Source: Candidatus Zixiibacteriota bacterium
GTDB lineage: Bacteria > Zixibacteria > MSB-5A5 > GN15 > FEB-12
Reading direction: 5' to 3'
Assembly: GCA_024278515.1 (NCBI GenBank)
Contig: JAJRTA010000118.1
Location: forward strand, 1-41,962
Length of the DNA: 41,962 nt
Part shown: piece after piece, positions 1 through 6,831 of the stretch
Position numbering within the stretch: position 1 is the stretch's first letter
Layout: each line of letters starts with the position of its first letter
Program-made: the position numbers and the translations under genes
The notes under the pieces: model-generated
Seen by the model: only the letters and a program-made list of their open reading frames with translations
The model's database searches: none
What the model was told of the DNA's origin: nothing

Positions 1-2402
1 ACTTTGCCGGTACGGGTGTCGACAGTCACTTCGGCGATCTGGGTGCCATAAGCTATCGGATGATACGCGTTCCCCTGTCCGGTTCGCGGGTCGAGCGGCT
101 GTGTGTACTGATCACCCTTGAATATAGACTCGCGGCGAAGCGGCTTACCGAAACGTTCAAAAGAACTGAATAACCCGGATGCGGATATGCTTCTTGAATT
201 GTCCTGGCTGCAGGTTGCTGCGCCGTTTTTGAGAACGACCTGGTTCTCATCACACTCAAGAAGTCGGGCCGCGACGGTCAGGATATCGACGCGTAAGCGA
301 TCGCAGGCCATTTTGATCGCGTTACCGGTGATAAAGGTCTGACGGGTTGCAACCGTGGAGCCGCAGTTGGGGGTGGTGTCGGAATCACCGGTGACCATCT
401 CAATATCAGCCGGTTTCAGCCCCAGCGTTTCGGCGGCGATTTGCGGAAAAATAGTGTTGGCCCCCTGACCATAATCGACCGTCGAAACAAACACCCGTGC
501 CTTACCCTCTCTGGTCAACTCGACAATAGCGTTGCCGCGATCGGGAATACCGGCCCCGAAACCGATACCGTACCACAGGGAGGCAATCCCCCGTCCGCGA
601 CGAAGATGCGGGGACTCGATCACGGTGTGTTCGAATTTCTTGTTCCATTCTGCTTTGTCGGCGGCCAGTTCAATTGTTTTGCGGCCGGGGGTGGTTTGAA
701 CAACCTGACCGGTGGCTGTTTTCGAGCCGGGCTGGAATGAGTTCAGCATTCGCAGTTCCAGTGGGTCCATGTTCAGTTTTTCAGCCAGTGAATCAAGCAG
801 CGATTCCGAGGCGAACACTGCCTGCGGAGTGCCGAACCCGCGCATCGCGCCGCAGAAGATATTGTTGGTGTACACCGAGACACCATGCACGCGCACATTG
901 GGGATCTCGTAAGGGCCGCTCACATGCACACAGATTTTGCGCAGGATATTCTGCCCCCACGAGGCATAAGCGCCGGTGTCGGAAAGCACGTCTGCTTTGA
1001 AAGCTGTCAGCCTGCCTTCGCTGGTGGCTCCCACGCGAATCCTCATCCGCACCGGGTGGCGTTTCTGGGTGGTTCGGAATGTCTCCTCGCGGCTGTAACG
1101 TGTTCTTACCGGTCGTCGGGTCAAAAAAGCGGCCAGGGCGCAGTGAATCTGCCCGTACACATCCTCACGCTTGCCGAATGCTCCGCCCACCGGCGGTTGA
1201 ATCACACGGACATCGTCTTTGGGCAGGCCCAGCGCCCGGATGATGTTCAGGCGGTCGAAAAAGACATGCTGAGTCGGCGCCTTGACACAGAGTTTACCGT
1301 TCTCATCGAAATAAGCCAGAGCGGCCTCCGGTTCAAGCTGGGCATGATCGACGCGGGTGGTTGAAAACTCATCTTCCACCACTACATCAGCTTGCCGGAA
1401 ACCTTCATCGATATCCCCCTTGATTATATTGAACTCATAAAGCAGGTTGCCCTTCGGATGAATCTTCGGCGCGTCTTTATCCAGCGACCGTTCCATATCG
1501 AACAACGGATCCAGGTCTTCATACTCGACTTTCACCGCCTCGCAACCGGCTCGCGCTGTTTCATAACTGTCGGCCACGACCAGGGCGACAGCATCGGCGT
1601 AAGAGCGCACTTTATCTTCGGCCAGCACCGGAATGTCACGGATGATCTTGCCGTATCGGTTGTCGCCCGGAATATCGGCGGCTGTGATTACTCGCGCCAC
1701 TCCGGGCAGTCTTATAGCTGCGCTGGTGTCGATTGATTTGATCAGGGCGTGGGGACGTTCGGATCGTTTGGCGACAAGATACAAACATCCTTCCGGATCG
1801 GGCAGATCATCGGTGAACAGCGCCCGCCCGGTGACAAGAGCGACCGCGTCACGGCGCGGCACTGACTGTCCCACCCATGAAGTATCCCGGTCGGGCCCGA
1901 CCAGTTCAAGTCCCTCAGCGATCCGGTCTTTCGGCAGTTGCCCTGAAGCCTGTTTAACGGCGTCGATAATCGGCTGGTAGCCGGTGCAGCGACAGAGATT
2001 GACCCGCATCGCATGTTTGATGGCGCGCTCATCCGGGGTCGGGTTTTCATCGAGCAACGCCTTGGCGGTCATGATCATGCCGGGGGTACAAAAACCGCAC
2101 TGGCAACCCTGACGGTCGACAAAGGCCTGCTGCAACGGGTGCAGAGTACCGTCGGACGAGAGATTCTCGATTGTCTCAATTATCGAGTTGTTCAGCTTTT
2201 CCGGGAGTACAGTACAGGAGCGAACAGCTTTACCGTTCATGATCACAGTGCAGCATCCGCAGGTACCCACGTTACACCCGCACTTGGTCCCGGTCAGGTG
2301 AAGCCGTTCGCGCAGAATATCCAGCAGAGACTGATCGGCGGGCACTTCCAATGAATGCGCTGAGCCGTTGACGGTTATTTGAATGCTGGTTGTATCAGTC
2401 AT
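1..2402 (-). CDS. Xanthine dehydrogenase family protein: N-terminal [2Fe-2S] domain fused to molybdopterin-binding (large) subunit; truncated at window edge
   Basis: Minus-strand reading from ATG at 2402: MTDTTSIQITVNGSAHSLEVPADQSLLDILRERLHLTGTKCGCNVGTCGCCTVIMNG...CQCGFCTPGMIMTAKALL...CRCTGYQPI, continuing into ...VPRRDAVALVTGRALFTDDLPDPEG...QPPVGGAFGKRED...GAMRGFGTPQAVFASE... No stop before the window edge, so absent from the ORF track. Confidence 0.9.
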   Translation of the reverse strand, partial: MTDTTSIQITVNGSAHSLEVPADQSLLDILRERLHLTGTKCGCNVGTCGCCTVIMNGKAVRSCTVLPEKLNNSIIETIENLSSDGTLHPLQQAFVDRQGCQCGFCTPGMIMTAKALLDENPTPDERAIKHAMRVNLCRCTGYQPIIDAVKQASGQLPKDRIAEGLELVGPDRDTSWVGQSVPRRDAVALVTGRALFTDDLPDPEGCLYLVAKRSERPHALIKSIDTSAAIRLPGVARVITAADIPGDNRYGKIIRDIPVLAEDKVRSYADAVALVVADSYETARAGCEAVKVEYEDLDPLFDMERSLDKDAPKIHPKGNLLYEFNIIKGDIDEGFRQADVVVEDEFSTTRVDHAQLEPEAALAYFDENGKLCVKAPTQHVFFDRLNIIRALGLPKDDVRVIQPPVGGAFGKREDVYGQIHCALAAFLTRRPVRTRYSREETFRTTQKRHPVRMRIRVGATSEGRLTAFKADVLSDTGAYASWGQNILRKICVHVSGPYEIPNVRVHGVSVYTNNIFCGAMRGFGTPQAVFASESLLDSLAEKLNMDPLELRMLNSFQPGSKTATGQVVQTTPGRKTIELAADKAEWNKKFEHTVIESPHLRRGRGIASLWYGIGFGAGIPDRGNAIVELTREGKARVFVSTVDYGQGANTIFPQIAAETLGLKPADIEMVTGDSDTTPNCGSTVATRQTFITGNAIKMACDRLRVDILTVAARLLECDENQVVLKNGAATCSQDNSRSISASGLFSSFERFGKPLRRESIFKGDQYTQPLDPRTGQGNAYHPIAYGTQIAEVTVDTRTGK

Positions 2403-2482
2403 GCAGAATGATAGAACCGATGAATGGAAATGTCAAGATAACCACCGGTTGTGAAGGGATGGTTTCAGTTTGTACGAACGGT

Positions 2483-3409
2483 TTATCCCGCCGTTGCTTG
2501 TTTCGGTTTGGGCGTGTCCTTAAGGCGGACAACCTCGGTCGACTGATCTGATAGTTGCAGTAGGCGGTCGATAACATCATCAATGAGAAATTGTGGTGTT
2601 GAGGCTCCGGCTGAAACACCCACCCTTGTGACACCGGCATCCGGGTCAAACCATTCCGGTTTTATATCCGCGGCAGTTTCAATCAGCATCCCTTTACCGC
2701 AGGCATCGGCAGAGAGCGAGGCCAGACGTTTGGAGTTGGCCGAGGTTTGCGAACCTACCACCAGGATCATATCAACAAGCGGAGCCATTTCCATGATGGA
2801 GTCCTGCCGCTGGGTGGTGGCGTTACAGATCGTATTGAAAACTTCTATTTGCGGCCACTTCGTAAGCGCCAGTTTTTCAACTTCTCTGAACTGCCGGGAA
2901 TGAGCGGTGGTTTGTACTGTCAGTCCGAGTTTTCTATTTGGCCAGTCCGGCAGGGCGAGCAGTTCTTCATGGCTGGCGGCAACCGTGATACGGTCGGGAG
3001 CGTGACCTACTATCCCGGCTGTTTCATCGTGATGCGGATCTCCGTAATGAATAATGTACAGTCCATCGGCGATAGCTTTATTGATTATCCGGTAGATACG
3101 TGTCACCAGGGGACAGGTGGCATCGATAACTTCCAGCCCCTTCGATCGGGCCGCCTCGATGGTGCCCGGAGCGATCCCGTGGGCGGAGATAATCAAAAGA
3201 CCGGAATCGACATCATCGAGCGAAGTCGCCTGACCGACACCGCGCCTGCGAAAACCATCCACCACAGCCTCGTTGTGAACTATTTCATTCAGGATAGTCA
3301 CCGCGCTGTTTTGACCTCGGGTCTCAGCGGTTTCATCGGCTATCTTGATGGCGCGTTCGACTCCCATACAGAAGCCCTGGTAACGGGCCAGTACTATTTT
3401 CTTTATCAT
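2483..3409 (-). CDS. ispH: 4-hydroxy-3-methylbut-2-enyl diphosphate reductase
   Basis: MIKKIVLARYQGFCMGVERAIKIADE..., DATCPLVTRIY, GDPHHDETAGIVGHAP, ICNATTQRQ, VGSQTSANSKRL; IspH/LytB family. Confidence 0.95.
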   Translation of the reverse strand: MIKKIVLARYQGFCMGVERAIKIADETAETRGQNSAVTILNEIVHNEAVVDGFRRRGVGQATSLDDVDSGLLIISAHGIAPGTIEAARSKGLEVIDATCPLVTRIYRIINKAIADGLYIIHYGDPHHDETAGIVGHAPDRITVAASHEELLALPDWPNRKLGLTVQTTAHSRQFREVEKLALTKWPQIEVFNTICNATTQRQDSIMEMAPLVDMILVVGSQTSANSKRLASLSADACGKGMLIETAADIKPEWFDPDAGVTRVGVSAGASTPQFLIDDVIDRLLQLSDQSTEVVRLKDTPKPKQATAG

Positions 3410-3489
3410 GACAGTATGGACTTATTGTATCGCTTTCCTTACGGTTGCTCAGATCGTGTTAAACCACTCAAGCGTCGATTTCCCCGCCG

Positions 3490-3531
3490 GGGAGGAGTTC
3501 CATAGTCCGGGCAGATATGGAGACTCCTCCC
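3490..3531. repeat. Long imperfect inverted repeat (GGGAGGAGT-TCCATA ... TATGGA-g-ACTCCTCCC)
   Basis: Arms of 9+6 bp with one bulged base; between pdxT and ispH, about 80 bp upstream of the ispH start. Confidence 0.75.
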
Positions 3532-3602
3532 GTTGACGGGAAAAACTCTCCAGCCGACCCGGCGGCGTATTAAAGACTTTTCTTGTCCATCAATCATACG
3601 CT

Positions 3603-4205
3603 TTAACTCCTCTTTTGCTCAAAGAAATCTTCGAGAAAATACTCAAGCAGGCGGGTATCGTCATCAAGCTCGGCGTGAAAACTGCCGGCCAGCAAGCGTC
3701 CCTGCCTGACCAGCACCGGCGAGTCCTTATACACGGCCAGCGCCTCAACTTCAGAGCCGCAGCGAATGATGCGCGGCGCCCGAATGAAAGTTGTTTCCAG
3801 ATGTAATGAAGCTCCGTTGAGAGTGACGGTTATCGTGTCGGTGAATGAAAAAATCTGTCGGCCGTAACCGTTACGAACAACATCGATATCCATTAGTCGC
3901 AAAGGCTCGATACCGGCCTGATTGTTCTCGATTTTGTTTGCCAGCATGATCATCCCGGCGCAGGTTCCCCAGATCGGTTTGTCATCAGCGAATTCAATCA
4001 GCGGTCGGCGCATATCAAACCGGTCGATCAGGTAGTTCATCGTGGTAGACTCACCGCCCGGGATTATCAAACCGTCAAGATCGCTTAGATCTTCTGCAAG
4101 ACGCACTTGTTTCGGTCTGGCGCCGGCCAGCCTTAGCTGGTGTTCATGACGTTCGAAATCTCCCTGCAGGGCAAGAACGCCTATGGTTTTATTCTTTCTT
4201 GTCAT
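3603..4205 (-). CDS. pdxT: Pyridoxal 5'-phosphate synthase glutaminase subunit PdxT
   Basis: MTRKNKTIGVLALQGDFERHEHQLRLAGARPKQVR...GLIIPGGESTTMNYL...PIWGTCAGMIMLA; the ORF track extends to 4235 but the family N-terminus fits the internal ATG at 4205. Confidence 0.93.
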   Translation of the reverse strand: MTRKNKTIGVLALQGDFERHEHQLRLAGARPKQVRLAEDLSDLDGLIIPGGESTTMNYLIDRFDMRRPLIEFADDKPIWGTCAGMIMLANKIENNQAGIEPLRLMDIDVVRNGYGRQIFSFTDTITVTLNGASLHLETTFIRAPRIIRCGSEVEALAVYKDSPVLVRQGRLLAGSFHAELDDDTRLLEYFLEDFFEQKRS

Positions 4206-4330
4206 CACCTGTTTTACAGCAAATTCCTGTCGCAATGGCCCAAAGTAAGGGAAAAAGAAGCCGGGTCAAGGTCGATAACTACAAAACCCGGCGGAGTTTA
4301 ATACTTGGTCCTGATACCTGATGGGGCGTA

Positions 4331-4358
4331 AAAAGCCCCTTCAAAGGAAGGGGCTTTA
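4331..4358 (-). terminator. Rho-independent terminator (AAAGCCCCTTC...GAAGGGGCTTT), A/T flanked
   Basis: Perfect GC-rich hairpin just downstream of the minus-strand cytochrome gene ending at 4390; on the minus strand it is followed by a T run. Confidence 0.85.
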
Positions 4359-4389
4359 TGAAATTATTGCTATAATTGCGGTTGCAGGA

Positions 4390-6369
4390 TCAGGTATCGG
4401 CGGTCCGTTTTGGGCTTATATTATCTTCTGAGTCGGGGATGACCTTCTCATCGCTGCTTTTGGTTTCTGCCATCTTTCTTTCCAGTTCGAGAATGACCGG
4501 ATCCTCAGGATGCTCATGGCGATACTTGTCAAGCGGCATCTTACCGGAATACCAAGCCGGGTTCATCGGGTAGGTCCCGGGATTGAAAACAGTAGCGTAC
4601 AGATGCCAGACCATTATAGCCAGTGTGGCCAGCCAGGCCTCATAAAAATGAACGACCAGGGCGACATCGAGAATATATTTTGGGAACCAGGCAACAACCC
4701 TGTTGTCAAACCACAGCAGCAGCCCGGTGGCCACCATTATTATCGTCCCCCAGACCAGCGCCCAGTATTCGGCTTTTTCGATATACGCAAACCGTCCAAA
4801 CCGGGGCTTTTCCTTCACCAGCCCGAGATTGTACCCGACCAACTGAAAGGCTTGTTTCAGGTCGGTCACCGTCGGGATCATATCCTTGAGAAATCCCCGC
4901 CCGCGGGCTGTTGTCAGATACAATAGATGCCATACCGTTGTGAACATCAGCATCACCGCTGAAATCCGGTGGATGGTTCCGCGCAGTTCAAACCCGCCTT
5001 CCCAGCCGAACAGCATCTTAACCCATAGAGAATCAGAGTAACGCAGGGCGAAACCTGAAATTACCAGCGAAATAAACGAGACTGTGAGGAAAGTGTGCTG
5101 CCAGACCTCCTGTCGGGTCATCCGGACTATCTGCGGTCCCTTGCTGACTTTCTGGATTTCTTTGCGGAGGTCGATCAGCCAGTGAAGGACCATGCCGCCG
5201 ATGACCAGCAGGATCAGCCATATATAGATATTTTTGACGATATTGGCCAGCTTGTTGTCGGTCAGGCCGGGGTCTCCGTGAATAGGAGTGCGGGCAATCT
5301 CGGCTGAGATTCCCGGGTGGCAGGTGCCGCAGGTCTGGCTGAGATTGTCCGGATGAATCGAAGAAGTCGGATCGTTCTGGTTGAGAATACGATGGGCGCC
5401 ATGACAGGAGGCGCAGTTAGCTACTGCTTTGTCGCCCGCCTGACTCTTGAGACCGTGATAACTGTCTACATAGCTGTGCTGTTCGCCGGTTGGTATGTTA
5501 TACTTTTCGTTAAGCGCAGCCGACTCATGACAGGGTTCACAGGTGGCCTCGGCGATACGATTCGGGCTTACCGGTGAACGGGGGTCGCTGGCTGCGATAA
5601 TCCCATGTTCGCCATGACAGTGAGTACAAACAGGGGCGTCCACTTCCCCCTGCTGGACCAGTTGACCATGAACTCCCTCCCAGAAATCCCGTTCGATACG
5701 CTTGTGGCATTTCCCGCAGGTACGAGGAATATTGAAATGGTTGACCGACGATTCCTGATGATTCGCGGCCAGAATATGGTGCGAACTTCCGCCGGGTGAG
5801 TGGCAATCGACACAAGTAGCCGCGGAATACACACCCCCGACTTTGGTCTGACCGTGTACCGAACTCTGGTAAACCCGGACCGCCTGACCATAGAGCGTTT
5901 TGTGTTTTGCCGTCAGGTCGAGATTCTCATGGCACTGACCGCAGGTGGACGGAAGATTGATAGGGTTGACACGAGACAGCTTACTGCTCGGACTGAGAAT
6001 GTTGTGACGTCCATGGCAATCGGCGCACCCGGGGATATCGACACCTTCCGCGGTAGTGAGCCGACCGTGCCACTGGTAATCTTCGCTGACATCGGAATGG
6101 CAATCACCACATTCGACTTTGTCCACCGTTTCCTCGTGAGGCAGTTCTTCGATTGAACTGTGGCAATCGACACAACTGAATCCTTCATGCACGGAACCGG
6201 ACAGAGCTGAATCGAATGGCTGCGCATCGTGATCGTCGGATTCCTCGTGACAATCCAAACACAGCGTCGTTCCGTCACCAATATCATCCTGAGACCAGGC
6301 CGGTACTGCTAATAGTATCATCGCAAATAATAGCAGGGACCAGAAACTGAAACGAACTTTTCGTGTCAT
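4390..6369 (-). CDS. Multiheme (11 CXXCH) cytochrome c with C-terminal cytochrome-b561-like membrane domain
   Basis: Signal peptide; 11 CXXCH motifs counted (CLDCH, CVDCH, CGDCH, CADCH, CGQCH, CVDCH, CGKCH, CTHCH, CEPCH, CASCH, CGTCH), then multiple hydrophobic segments with paired His (IHRISAV...VWHLLY; VVHFYEAWLAT...VWHLYATVF). Confidence 0.9.
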   Translation of the reverse strand: MTRKVRFSFWSLLLFAMILLAVPAWSQDDIGDGTTLCLDCHEESDDHDAQPFDSALSGSVHEGFSCVDCHSSIEELPHEETVDKVECGDCHSDVSEDYQWHGRLTTAEGVDIPGCADCHGRHNILSPSSKLSRVNPINLPSTCGQCHENLDLTAKHKTLYGQAVRVYQSSVHGQTKVGGVYSAATCVDCHSPGGSSHHILAANHQESSVNHFNIPRTCGKCHKRIERDFWEGVHGQLVQQGEVDAPVCTHCHGEHGIIAASDPRSPVSPNRIAEATCEPCHESAALNEKYNIPTGEQHSYVDSYHGLKSQAGDKAVANCASCHGAHRILNQNDPTSSIHPDNLSQTCGTCHPGISAEIARTPIHGDPGLTDNKLANIVKNIYIWLILLVIGGMVLHWLIDLRKEIQKVSKGPQIVRMTRQEVWQHTFLTVSFISLVISGFALRYSDSLWVKMLFGWEGGFELRGTIHRISAVMLMFTTVWHLLYLTTARGRGFLKDMIPTVTDLKQAFQLVGYNLGLVKEKPRFGRFAYIEKAEYWALVWGTIIMVATGLLLWFDNRVVAWFPKYILDVALVVHFYEAWLATLAIMVWHLYATVFNPGTYPMNPAWYSGKMPLDKYRHEHPEDPVILELERKMAETKSSDEKVIPDSEDNISPKRTADT

Positions 6370-6453
6370 TAAAGTCTCCTTATTATTCTGCTGATTCCAT
6401 CGCCGATTCTAAGGCGCGGCACCAGTAATAAAGAATTAATTGCAAATCCATAA

Positions 6454-6469
6454 TGTGAAATCTTTCACA
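6454..6469. promoter_or_regulatory. CRP/FNR-superfamily-like palindrome TGTGAAATCTTTCACA
   Basis: Exact fit to TGTGA-N6-TCACA (arms TGTGAAA/TTTCACA); located in the divergent intergenic region, about 85 bp upstream of the 11-heme cytochrome start. Confidence 0.55.
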
Positions 6470-6770
6470 ATTTTTCGCAAAAAAATGTTATTTAACCATA
6501 ACATACCGAAGATTAATACCGTTTTACTGATTTGGCAAGAGAAAAAGAGACAAAAACATCCCCTATTTTGTTTTGTATTTACTATTGCGTAGTATCAGTT
6601 GTTTTCAGGGGAAAAAAGACAGGAATACTATGATTTTGGACGATTATAATTATTTATCAAGGTCAAAACGGTTCGCTATAAAAGCTGTGTTGTCTTCAGG
6701 GCGGAGTAAGCTAATCTGAACGTTCTTGTGAATTATTTCATTAAATAATACCAATCTTGACACATTTCAC

Positions 6771-6798
6771 TTGACCGTACCCGAAAGTTTATTATGCT
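6771..6798 (+). promoter_or_regulatory. Candidate sigma70-type promoter TTGACC-16-TATGCT
   Basis: -35-like TTGACC at 6771-6776, 16-bp spacer, -10-like TATGCT at 6793-6798, upstream of the CDS start at 6832. Confidence 0.4.
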
Positions 6799-6831
6799 TA
6801 ACAAAGTTTTCGGTATTCAGGCCGAAAGTGC

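Noticed and set aside
2583-3505. Long plus-strand ORFs (e.g. 2747-3505, 252 aa) opposite ispH
   Set aside because: Antisense shadow of a well-supported conserved gene; no recognisable product. The same reasoning was applied to all other ORFs antisense to identified genes.
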